From contig JAZLBG010000121.1 of NCBI GenBank assembly GCA_045613585.1, forward strand, positions 1-43,340: DNA of 43,340 nucleotides, written 5' to 3'. Position numbers and translations under genes: made by a program. The notes below the pieces were generated by a model, which made no database searches, was not told where the DNA came from, and worked only from the letters and a program-made list of their open reading frames with translations. This stretch comes from Fimenecus sp045613585 (lineage in GTDB: Bacteria > Bacillota > Clostridia > Oscillospirales > Acutalibacteraceae). The stretch's first letter is position 1; each line of letters starts with the position of its first letter. Positions 17,359-24,945 of the stretch are shown here, one piece after another.

Positions 17359-17378
17359 AAAATCCGCTAAAATCCGCT
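17359..17378. repeat. Tandem 10-base repeat upstream of the polymer operon promoter
   Basis: Two exact copies of AAAATCCGCT in direct repeat, one helical turn apart, enclosed by inverted arms AAATAGC (17351-17357) and GCTATTT (17376-17382). They lie 14 bases upstream of the minus-strand -35 box and about 70 bases from the opposing GH127 promoter. The rest of the 17266-17501 gap holds the two promoters and no gene. Confidence 0.5.
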
Positions 17379-17445
17379 ATTTACCACAAATGGCAGAAAT
17401 GTTGAAAAATAAAGTGAATTGGTGATTAAAAAGTGTTAATAATAT

Positions 17446-17474
17446 TTGCATTTAAGTGAGTGATATGATATACT
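17446..17474 (+). promoter_or_regulatory. Promoter of the GH127-MFS pair
   Basis: TTGCAT (17446-17451), a 17-base spacer and TATACT (17469-17474), with TGA just before it, an extended -10. The ribosome site AGGGGA (17491-17496) precedes the ATG at 17502. Confidence 0.65.
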
Positions 17475-17501
17475 GAAATAAAAAGTTAACAGGGGACTTT
17501 T

Positions 17502-19811
17502 ATGAAAAAAATTATAGCAATGACCCTTATTGTAGTTATGCTTTTTTCACTGTTCGGTTGTACTGCCGATAATTTGAATTTTTCCAAGGCTCAGCCCTTG
17601 AATGAAATGCTGGAGGATGTCAGTATGAAAAATGTTACACTTCTTGACTCTTATGAGCAAAATGCATTTGGCCTTGAAGTAAAATATCTTAAATCTCTTG
17701 ATGCAAAAAAACTTTTAAAGGGCTTTTGCGAAATTTCAGGAGTAGAGCTTGATGCTACAAAATATGGTGGATGGGAAACATCTGCAATTCAAGGGCATAC
17801 ATTAGGACATTATCTTACTGCTGTGTCACAAGCTTATGCATCATCAGGCGACAACAGTCTTAAAGAAATCACGGATTATATGGTATCAATTCTTTCAAAA
17901 TGTCAAGCAGAAAACGGTTATCTTGCTGCAATTCCCGAAAGCCATTATGAGCAGATTGAAAACGGCAACACTTCTGGCACTTGGGTGCCTTGGTATTCAA
18001 TGCACAAAATCCTTGCAGGACTCGTAGATGTTTATGCACTTACCAATAACGAGCAAGCGTTAATAGTTGCATCAAATCTTGGTGATTGGGTATATAGCCA
18101 CACTTCAAAATGGACACCTGAAATGCAGGCAACTGTTTTAAATGTTGAATATGGCGGAATGAATGATTGTCTTTATGAACTTTATAAACATACAAAAAAT
18201 GAAAATCACTTGTCAGCAGCTCATAGCTTTGATGAAATCACACTTTTCGAACCGCTTTATAATGGTGAAGATATTCTTAACGGAAAACATGCAAACACAA
18301 CAATTCCAAAGATTATTGGTGCATTAAACCGCTATAGGGTAACAGGAGAGGAGTATTATCTTCAGGTTGCGGCAAATTTTTGGGAAATCGTTACAAAAAA
18401 TCATACATATATCACAGGCGGTAACAGTGAATGGGAACATTTTGGTGAGTCAAAAATCCTTGATGCAGAGCGTACAAACTGCAACTGTGAAACATGTAAC
18501 ACATACAATATGCTTAAACTTAGCCGTGAACTTTTTAAGATTACTGGTGACACAAAGTATGCTGATTACTACGAAAATACTTTTACAAATGCAATTCTTT
18601 CGTCACAGAATCCTGAAACGGGAATGACTACATATTTTCAACCAATGGCAACAGGCTATTTTAAAGTTTACAGTTCACCTACTGACCATTTCTGGTGTTG
18701 TACAGGGTCAGGAATGGAAAATTTCTCAAAACTTTCTGATAGCATTTATTTCCATAACTCTACAAGTCTTTATGTTAACAGATTTACATCATCAAGCGTA
18801 AATTGGGAAAAAAAAGGACTTGAAATTACACAAACCGCAGATTTGCCAAATGTAAAATTCACAATAAACGGCTCTGCAAAAGCACAGATTGTGCTTCGAG
18901 TTCCTGACTGGACAAATAATCCAACCGTTAAAATCAATAACGAAGAAATCAATGTTAACGACAAAAATGGACTTATTATTCTTGAGCGCGAATGGCAAAA
19001 TGGTGACACAATTGAATATTCATTACCAATGCAAGTAGTGGCTTATACCTTGCCAGATAACGAAAATGCGGTAGCCTTTAAATATGGCCCTTATGTGCTT
19101 AGTGCTAATATGGGTACAAAAGAAATGAATACCACAACAACGGGCGTTGATGTTACAATTCCTCTTTGGGATGCAACAGTTAGTGATACTCTTGTAATCA
19201 AGAATGGTACAATCAAAAATTGGCTTAAAAATATCAGTGAAAATCTTGTGCAAGAGAAAAATACTCTTCAATTTACCCTTAAAGGTACAAATCAAAATCT
19301 AGTATTTTCACCACATTACTTGCAATATAAAAATCGTTACGGAATTTACTTCCACCTTGCAGATAGTAATACTGAAATCACTACAAATGAGGCAGATAAA
19401 TATATTGTGATTGATTCTTTGCCAGTAGGTAACGACCAATATGAGTTTTCACATAATCTTAAATCAGAAAATTCAACTGCAGGTAATTTTAAAGGGCTTA
19501 TGTTCCGTGATGCCAGACCTAATGGTTGGTTTAGCTATGATTTAACTGTTGATAACACTACAACAAACTATGTAGCTGTAAAATTTTACAGCGGTGATGT
19601 AGGCAGAACATTCAAAATCTATGTTGATAATGAACTTCTTGAAGATGTAACATTAGGTGACCCTAATCCTAACGGATTTTACGATGTGTATTATAAAATT
19701 CCACAGAATATGGTTGCAGAAAAAGAAAAAATTACAGTAACATTTAAGGCTACTGAAGAAAGTTTTGCAGGTGGAATTTTCGATAAATTAAGTATCGTTA
19801 AAGAAAAGTGA
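17502..19811 (+). CDS. GH127-type beta-L-arabinofuranosidase-like lipoprotein
   Basis: 769 residues. A lipobox LFGC places the lipidated Cys at residue 20, so the enzyme should sit on the outside of the membrane. The GH127 (DUF1680) barrel shows SAIQGHTLGHYL, PWYSMHKILAGL, EYGGMNDCLYELY and WEHFGE. The metal and nucleophile cluster is C329-E-T-C332 with C399-C400 in FWCCTG, matching the Glu-Cys-Cys-Cys zinc site known in HypBA1-type enzymes. A C-terminal beta-domain (about 650-769) resembles DUF6805. The family cleaves beta-L-arabinofuranosyl residues of plant glycoproteins and pectin, though other specificities exist. The following gene encodes a transporter likely to import the product. Confidence 0.9.
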   Translation: MKKIIAMTLIVVMLFSLFGCTADNLNFSKAQPLNEMLEDVSMKNVTLLDSYEQNAFGLEVKYLKSLDAKKLLKGFCEISGVELDATKYGGWETSAIQGHTLGHYLTAVSQAYASSGDNSLKEITDYMVSILSKCQAENGYLAAIPESHYEQIENGNTSGTWVPWYSMHKILAGLVDVYALTNNEQALIVASNLGDWVYSHTSKWTPEMQATVLNVEYGGMNDCLYELYKHTKNENHLSAAHSFDEITLFEPLYNGEDILNGKHANTTIPKIIGALNRYRVTGEEYYLQVAANFWEIVTKNHTYITGGNSEWEHFGESKILDAERTNCNCETCNTYNMLKLSRELFKITGDTKYADYYENTFTNAILSSQNPETGMTTYFQPMATGYFKVYSSPTDHFWCCTGSGMENFSKLSDSIYFHNSTSLYVNRFTSSSVNWEKKGLEITQTADLPNVKFTINGSAKAQIVLRVPDWTNNPTVKINNEEINVNDKNGLIILEREWQNGDTIEYSLPMQVVAYTLPDNENAVAFKYGPYVLSANMGTKEMNTTTTGVDVTIPLWDATVSDTLVIKNGTIKNWLKNISENLVQEKNTLQFTLKGTNQNLVFSPHYLQYKNRYGIYFHLADSNTEITTNEADKYIVIDSLPVGNDQYEFSHNLKSENSTAGNFKGLMFRDARPNGWFSYDLTVDNTTTNYVAVKFYSGDVGRTFKIYVDNELLEDVTLGDPNPNGFYDVYYKIPQNMVAEKEKITVTFKATEESFAGGIFDKLSIVKEK

Positions 19812-19825
19812 AAGGGGAGTGCAGT

Positions 19826-21217
19826 ATGAAAACAACCGAAAAAATAACAAAAACTGAACAAAAGCAGATTACAAAACTTCAAAAAATGCAAAATCGTAGT
19901 AGTAGCAAATATTTTTTCATTTTGTTAATGCTTATTGCAATTGTCAATATTCTTGATGAGGTTACAAGTAACTTAACTGTTACTGTACAATCTTCATTTA
20001 TTACAGAGTTTTTTGTGAATAATCCATTTATGGGTAAATATTATACCTATGAAGATGGTCTTGCACTTCATTCAGGTATTGGAGTATTTACCTATGTTTT
20101 AGGAATTTTTACCCCATTCTATAAAGCCCTTGCAGACAAATGGGGCAGAAAACCGCTTTTTGCAATATCAACTCTTGGTATGGCAACAGGACTTTTAGTA
20201 ATCAACCTTTCATCAAGTTATATAATGTTCCTTGTGGGCTTTGCAATAATCAGCTTCTTTATGGGGCACGATATTCAGATTATCTATATTCTTGAAGAAG
20301 CACCTGATAAGCACCGTGCAAAGATTTACAGTTTTCTTAAAAGTTTTGGTATTTTAGGCGTTATTTTAATTCCAACACTTCGTGATATGTTAATGGGTGA
20401 TGACCCAACAAAATGGCGTAATATCTTTTTAGTACCATCTTTAATCGGCTTTGCAGCAGTGGTTTTAGTGCTTATTTTTGCAAAAGATACAAAAGTATTT
20501 ATAAGTGAAAGAATAGCATATCTTTCACGTCCTTATGAAGAAAGACAAGCAGAAAAAGCACTAAAAAAGCAACAAAAAGAAGCTCAAAGAAATCAGTCAG
20601 GCGTGTTTAATGGGGTTAAATATATCTTTAGCAATAAAGATACAAAAATGCTTATTATTGCACATATCATATTCGACTCTGCAATGCCTGCCATCGCATT
20701 GTATTTTGAATCTTCAATGCACCGTGCTGGAATGAGCACAAGTGAAATTACAAAAGCACTTTTTATGGTGCCGGTAGTTTATGCTACAATAACATTTCTT
20801 TCAGGTATTATTGCCGACAAATTCGGTAGAAAAGCCACAGTTACAGGCTTTTCAATAACTTGTGTTGTTGGCTATATTCTTTTTGTTGTGGGCATTTTAA
20901 GTGGTTGGAACCCATATTTAATCGGCTCATTAGCAGGACTTTATCAGGGCTCATATTGGATTGGCCGTGACTATATGAATGTTATGATGACCGAAAAAGT
21001 GCCAACTGATATTCGTGCATCCGTTGTAGGCGCAGAAGGACTTTTAGTAATTATAGGTCTTGCAGTTGGTTATATTCTTACAATTGTTGGTATGACAATT
21101 CTTCCTATCTGGTGGGCTTGTCTTTTAGTGTCACTTCCTGCAGTAAGTTTTGCAGCCGTAATGTTTACCCTTAAAGTCAAAGAAACCAAAGGCGTAGATT
21201 TAGATAGTATTAAATAA
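19826..21217 (+). CDS. MFS transporter, probably for sugars
   Basis: 463 residues with about 12 membrane helices. The two half-protein loops carry the MFS motif A: DKWGRKPLF near residue 105 and DKFGRKATV near 330. The N-terminus is Lys/Gln/Thr rich. A long charged central loop rich in Lys and Gln (about 225-260) joins the halves. The ATG at 19826 is chosen because AAGGGGAG (19812-19819) lies seven bases before it; an earlier GTG overlaps the stop of the GH127 gene. Being 14 bases after that gene, it likely imports the released arabinose or oligosaccharide. Specificity is inferred from context. Confidence 0.85.
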   Translation: MKTTEKITKTEQKQITKLQKMQNRSSSKYFFILLMLIAIVNILDEVTSNLTVTVQSSFITEFFVNNPFMGKYYTYEDGLALHSGIGVFTYVLGIFTPFYKALADKWGRKPLFAISTLGMATGLLVINLSSSYIMFLVGFAIISFFMGHDIQIIYILEEAPDKHRAKIYSFLKSFGILGVILIPTLRDMLMGDDPTKWRNIFLVPSLIGFAAVVLVLIFAKDTKVFISERIAYLSRPYEERQAEKALKKQQKEAQRNQSGVFNGVKYIFSNKDTKMLIIAHIIFDSAMPAIALYFESSMHRAGMSTSEITKALFMVPVVYATITFLSGIIADKFGRKATVTGFSITCVVGYILFVVGILSGWNPYLIGSLAGLYQGSYWIGRDYMNVMMTEKVPTDIRASVVGAEGLLVIIGLAVGYILTIVGMTILPIWWACLLVSLPAVSFAAVMFTLKVKETKGVDLDSIK

Positions 21218-21225
21218 TCATTTAG

Positions 21226-21582
21226 ATAAATTGGAGTTTGTCTAACTGTTTTATAGGTGCATGTTCGGCTCCCCTTGTCAGGGCGCGGGCATCCGGTGGA
21301 TGCCGAATTAGCGCTGTCTGAGCCGGCAGGCGAGTAAGGGAGCTGTCACCGTAGGTGACTGAGGGGTAGTCAGTAAATATGTAGACTATCTCTCCCTCCG
21401 CCAAAATCAAAGATTTTGCCACCTAATTCTCACCTGCCGGTTCGGTCGGTGCTTCTGCTACGCAGAGGTGTCCACCGGACACCCGCACCTCGTCAGAGGG
21501 AGGCAATTATAATTGCAACGCATTTCCGAAATTCTGCATTCTGCATTTTGCATTTTGCACTTCCCCGATAAACTCCAATTTA
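21226..21582. mobile_element. GC-rich MITE-like element with terminal inverted repeats and triloop hairpins
   Basis: The ends ATAAATTGGAGTTTGTC (21226-21242) and GATAAACTCCAATTTAT (21566-21582) are inverted copies with one mismatch. The inside is far more GC-rich than the flanks and codes for nothing credible. It holds five hairpins of 6-7 pairs with three-base loops: 21288-21304, 21345-21359, 21402-21418, 21452-21468 and 21467-21483. Longer arms (21320-21334 with 21429-21443) could bring the middle into one large fold. A 14-base palindrome (21503-21516) and a heptamer array follow. It sits between two converging transcripts, a neutral site. No transposase is present, so mobility would need a helper. 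A clear target duplication could not be fixed. Confidence 0.7.
21532..21559. repeat. Four tandem TTYTGCA heptamers
   Basis: Two copies of TTCTGCA followed by two of TTTTGCA, without gaps, near the right end of the MITE-like element. The order C,C,T,T at the third base suggests stepwise duplication of pairs. Confidence 0.85.
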
Positions 21583-21610
21583 TAAAAACATATCAAAAAA
21601 TTCAACAAAA

Positions 21611-21631
21611 AAGGACACTAACAGTGTCCTT
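21611..21631 (-). terminator. Terminator of the sialate-lyase/epimerase pair
   Basis: A perfect hairpin of AAGGACACT and AGTGTCCTT with a three-base loop. On the minus strand it is followed by TTTTTTGTTG, and it lies 19 bases after the stop of the lyase gene. On the plus strand the tail TAATTTT is weak but may help end the GH127-MFS transcript. Confidence 0.85.
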
Positions 21632-21650
21632 AATTTTATGTATTCAAGTT

Positions 21651-22577
21651 TTATTTAACCCATTTTGCAACGGCTGTTTCAACTAATTCAACAACCTTGT
21701 CAACGATAACTTCGTCGCCATCCTGAAGGTTGAGAAGAGGCTCTCTTACTCCACCTAATTCTAATCCTGCTCTCTTTTTAAGGGCAGCCTTTGCAGTAGC
21801 ATACATATTACCTTTTGTTGAGCACATTGTGTAAATAACTTCGTTAATGTCGTCCTGTAACTTGTATGCTTCCTTAACGTCACCAGCTTTAATCATGTTG
21901 TTAAGTGTAACGAAAAGTTCAGGCATAACACCGTATGTACCACCGATACCACCTTCAGCACCAATCATACGACCGCCGATGAACTGTTCGTCTGGACCAT
22001 TGAAAATAACAACGTCACGGTTGTTCATGGCTGCCTGACGACGGAACATCTGAATATCCTGAATAGGCATTGATGAGTTTTTAACACCAACTACTCTTGG
22101 GTTTTTAAGCATTTCGTCAAAAAGACTTAATGTAAGTGAAACACCAGCAAGCTGTGGAATGTTGTAGATAACATAATCAGTGTTTGGAGCTGCTGCAGAA
22201 ATGTCGTTCCAGTATTTTGCAATAGCTTTTTCAGGAAGTCTGAAATAGATTGGTGGGATTGTTGCAATAGCGTCAACCCCAAGGCTTTCAGCGTGACGAG
22301 CAAGTTCACAGCTATCCTTTGTATTGTTACAAGCAACGTGAGCAATAATTGTAATTCTGCCCTTGTTTGCTTCCATAACTGCTTCAAGTGTCTTTTTTCT
22401 GTCTTCAACACTTAAATAGATACATTCACCTGATGAACCGCCAACATAAAGACCGTCAACACCTTTTTCGATAAGGAATTCAACTAAAGCCTTTGTTCCG
22501 TCAACAGAAACATCACCATTTTCATCATAACATGCATAGAATGCGGGAATGACACCCTTATATTTTTCAAGACTCAT
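21651..22577 (-). CDS. nanA: N-acetylneuraminate lyase / DapA-family aldolase
   Basis: It should cleave N-acetylneuraminate to N-acetylmannosamine and pyruvate. 308 residues in a TIM barrel of the DHDPS/NAL family. Lys166 in VGVKNSS is the Schiff-base lysine and Tyr138 in YNIP the catalytic tyrosine; GSSGE (47-51) replaces the GTTGE of DapA. The KNSS core and the adjoining acylglucosamine epimerase gene favour sialate lyase over dihydrodipicolinate synthase. It lies six bases after the epimerase gene on the same transcript. No sialic-acid transporter, kinase or sialidase is in the window. Confidence 0.82.
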   Translation of the reverse strand: MSLEKYKGVIPAFYACYDENGDVSVDGTKALVEFLIEKGVDGLYVGGSSGECIYLSVEDRKKTLEAVMEANKGRITIIAHVACNNTKDSCELARHAESLGVDAIATIPPIYFRLPEKAIAKYWNDISAAAPNTDYVIYNIPQLAGVSLTLSLFDEMLKNPRVVGVKNSSMPIQDIQMFRRQAAMNNRDVVIFNGPDEQFIGGRMIGAEGGIGGTYGVMPELFVTLNNMIKAGDVKEAYKLQDDINEVIYTMCSTKGNMYATAKAALKKRAGLELGGVREPLLNLQDGDEVIVDKVVELVETAVAKWVK

Positions 22578-22582
22578 TTTAA

Positions 22583-23779
22583 TTAACCTCTTTCTTCAAT
22601 TTCTTTCATCATCTGGTCAAGCATAATAAGACATCTTGGCACATGGAATGGTCCTTTGAATGTTGAACCGATACAAGCAGGGAGAGTAGGGTTACCATCA
22701 CGACGGAGATATCCATACCATTCACCACATGGTGCTGATGCAAAGCGGTCCTTTGTATAGTTGAGCAACTGATTAAAGATTTTAAGATATTTTTCGTCGT
22801 TTGTATCTCTGTAAATCATCAAAGCCGCAATAAGAGCTTCGTTATGTGGCCACCAGAGTTTCATATCGTGTTCATATGCTTCAGGTGGATTGCCAAGACA
22901 GTCAAAGAAATAGAGAATTCCACCAAATTCATTGTCCCAGCCCTTTTCGAATGCCATATCAAAGATTTCAACAGCCTTTGCATGTAATTCTTTGTCACCA
23001 ATCTGATTTGCTCTTTCCATAAGGAACCAGCTACATTCAATGTCGTGACCAGGGTTTACAACTCTGCCTTCTGTAATGTTAAGACGAGGTGTACCATCAA
23101 GCGCAACGCTTTCAAGAGTACAACCCAAATCCTTTTTAACGTGATATTTGAAAATATCTTCAACGCATTCGTCAGCACGTTTGTTGTAAAGCTCTGCATT
23201 TTCAGGGTCAACACGAAGCATAACGGATGTAACGTTGAGAATAATCATTGGAATACCCAATGCTCTGCCTGTACGAGTTTCTGGTTCAGTCTTTGGACCG
23301 AGTCCTGTTGGGTCTGCCATACCGTGGTTGAGATTCCAATACATATCATAAGCTTTTCTTGCTCGGAGGAGATGCTCTTTTTCACCTGTAATACCATAAT
23401 ATTCAGCATTAGCGATACAGTAGAATGCTTCAGAGTAACAGTATCTTCTCTGGCGAAGAGGTTGTCCATCTTCTGTAACTGTGAAATAAAGTCTGCCGTC
23501 TGCATTCTTGTTTACACAGTAGTTTTCAAGGAAATCGATACAACTTTTAGAAGCCTCAAGCCATTCCTGTTTTACGCCATAAACATGGCAAAGGTAAGCA
23601 AAAGTCCAACCACATCTGCCTTGCATCCATACACTCTTGTCAGTTGAAAAGACTTTACCGTCTTTGTCAATGCAAGTGTAAACACCACCGTGAACTTTAT
23701 CCATACCGTTTTCGAGCCAGAAATTAGCAACGCTGTTAAGCTCATCTAAAACCCATTGTCTTTGTTCTTTAAGGTTCAT
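22583..23779 (-). CDS. N-acylglucosamine 2-epimerase (AGE/renin-binding-protein family)
   Basis: It should interconvert N-acetylmannosamine and N-acetylglucosamine, the step after the lyase. 398 residues in an (alpha/alpha)6 barrel; signatures are GRCGWTFAYL near 45, RRYCYSEAFYCIANAEYY near 112, NPGHDIECSWFLMERA near 240 (active-site His) and WWPHNEALIA near 320 (second active-site His). The ATG at 23779 follows GGGGTGAC at a good distance; an ATG 45 bases earlier has no ribosome site and would add a non-family stretch. It is the first gene of a two-gene operon. Other AGE-family epimerases work on glucose, mannose or cellobiose, so context decides. Confidence 0.85.
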   Translation of the reverse strand: MNLKEQRQWVLDELNSVANFWLENGMDKVHGGVYTCIDKDGKVFSTDKSVWMQGRCGWTFAYLCHVYGVKQEWLEASKSCIDFLENYCVNKNADGRLYFTVTEDGQPLRQRRYCYSEAFYCIANAEYYGITGEKEHLLRARKAYDMYWNLNHGMADPTGLGPKTEPETRTGRALGIPMIILNVTSVMLRVDPENAELYNKRADECVEDIFKYHVKKDLGCTLESVALDGTPRLNITEGRVVNPGHDIECSWFLMERANQIGDKELHAKAVEIFDMAFEKGWDNEFGGILYFFDCLGNPPEAYEHDMKLWWPHNEALIAALMIYRDTNDEKYLKIFNQLLNYTKDRFASAPCGEWYGYLRRDGNPTLPACIGSTFKGPFHVPRCLIMLDQMMKEIEERG

Positions 23780-23814
23780 TTTGTCACCCCATAAATCAAT
23801 AAAAATACAAGAAA

Positions 23815-23843
23815 ATTTTAGCACACAAAATACGCTTTGTAAA
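23815..23843 (-). promoter_or_regulatory. Promoter of the epimerase-lyase pair
   Basis: On the minus strand, TTTACA (23843-23838), a 17-base spacer and TAAAAT (23820-23815). The -35 begins two bases after the terminator of the preceding operon. No catabolite-repression site is evident. Confidence 0.65.
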
Positions 23844-23844
23844 G

Positions 23845-23873
23845 AAAAAACCTCTCTTTTCAGAAAGGTTTTT
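23845..23873 (-). terminator. Terminator of the glmU-to-acyltransferase operon
   Basis: On the minus strand, AAAAACCTTTCT and AGAGAGGTTTTT pair across a GAAA loop, with T6 at the end. It lies eight bases after the acyltransferase stop and directly before the next promoter, so the two transcription units are insulated within 30 bases. Confidence 0.9.
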
Positions 23874-23880
23874 AAGAATT

Positions 23881-24933
23881 TTAAGTTTTAATTCGCTTTC
23901 TGAAAATAACCTTATCAAGTTTTTCCATACATTCGTCAAAAATTGTTGAAAGTACAACCGTAGCAAAGAAACTTAATGCAATAAAAAGATAACTGTTTTT
24001 AACTAATTCCAAGTCATACATAAGCATCATAGGAATTCTCTGTAACATAAAGAAACTGAAAATATGGTTACCAAACCAATCAAGAATACTACTCTTAATA
24101 TTCAATTTCATCATCAATATTGTAATCACTAATGGAATACAAGCATAGAACAAAATAAGATGATTAAGTGATTCTCTGCGATTTTGTGAGAAATACATAA
24201 ATATTGTGAAAATTCCACACAAAGCAATTGACCATATAATGTCATTTTTCATTAGAATTTTATCAATATATGGTTTGATTACAGCAAAAATCATACCTAA
24301 TGGGAAACAAAGAATTGTATCATAAAAAATAACATCAAGTTTCATAACATTTTTTTCTATAAATACAAATCCAATAGTTAGTAAAACTGTTACAACAAGA
24401 CCAATTTTTTGTGACTTTTTGAACAATATAAATCCCAAAAACACAATAATATAAAGAGCAAATGTAACAAACATATACCAACAACTGTTGCCAATGCTTT
24501 TAAGTCCTGTAAATGCAAGAAGATATCGTTGCAAATCATAATCTCTGCCAACAATCAAAGAAACAATTATAAACATAATAATGATTATTGCAAAGTGCAG
24601 CCAAGTTTTGAAAAGTCTGTTAAATGGTAATGATTTTACATAATCGTGCTTCTTTTTAAGAATTGATGTCATAATGCCAAAGCCTGAATAGAAAAGATAG
24701 GTAACAACAACGCCTTGGCTTAAAAATTTTCTTATTCCAAGATAAGGCTCGTCAAAAACATTATTAAGGTCAACATATGAAGCCGCGTGACTTAAAAAAA
24801 TCAGAATTGAGAAAATCGCATTAACAGTAGTCGTGTTTTTATGTGAACAGTAGTCATCAAAAAACTCGTTTTTACCTTTAACTGACATACCTGCACACAT
24901 AATCGCAATTAAAATAATAACAACTATAAGCAT
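23881..24933 (-). CDS. Acyltransferase-3-family membrane protein
   Basis: 350 residues with about ten membrane helices. After an N-terminal helix, FSILIFLSHAASYV (about 42-55) holds the family's histidine and IRKFLSQGVVVTYLFYSGFGI (about 75-95) the conserved Gly/Phe stretch. CWYMFVTFALYIIVF near 140-155 matches the usual (S)WF(L/I) region. Such enzymes move acetyl or other acyl groups onto surface sugars or polymers. It is the last gene of the operon, 12 bases after a phosphoesterase gene, with GAGGT before its ATG. Its acceptor is unknown; the glycerol-phosphate polymer made by the sulfatase-type enzyme of the same operon is a reasonable guess. Confidence 0.75.
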   Translation of the reverse strand: MLIVVIILIAIMCAGMSVKGKNEFFDDYCSHKNTTTVNAIFSILIFLSHAASYVDLNNVFDEPYLGIRKFLSQGVVVTYLFYSGFGIMTSILKKKHDYVKSLPFNRLFKTWLHFAIIIIMFIIVSLIVGRDYDLQRYLLAFTGLKSIGNSCWYMFVTFALYIIVFLGFILFKKSQKIGLVVTVLLTIGFVFIEKNVMKLDVIFYDTILCFPLGMIFAVIKPYIDKILMKNDIIWSIALCGIFTIFMYFSQNRRESLNHLILFYACIPLVITILMMKLNIKSSILDWFGNHIFSFFMLQRIPMMLMYDLELVKNSYLFIALSFFATVVLSTIFDECMEKLDKVIFRKRIKT

Positions 24934-24945
24934 TTTGTTACCTCG

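Noticed and set aside
21222..21422. A 66-codon minus-strand frame within the GC-rich element
   Set aside because: It is made by the hairpin region, shows no protein family pattern, starts without a ribosome site and runs across the terminal repeat. Such frames are a side effect of the element.
21532..21559. CRISPR array
   Set aside because: The units are 7 bases with no spacers and no cas gene is near.
23045..23647. A 200-codon plus-strand frame opposite the epimerase gene
   Set aside because: Codon use and composition are poor (rich in Cys, Phe, Ile, Asn and Thr), no family motif is present, and the opposite strand carries a clear epimerase. It is a shadow.
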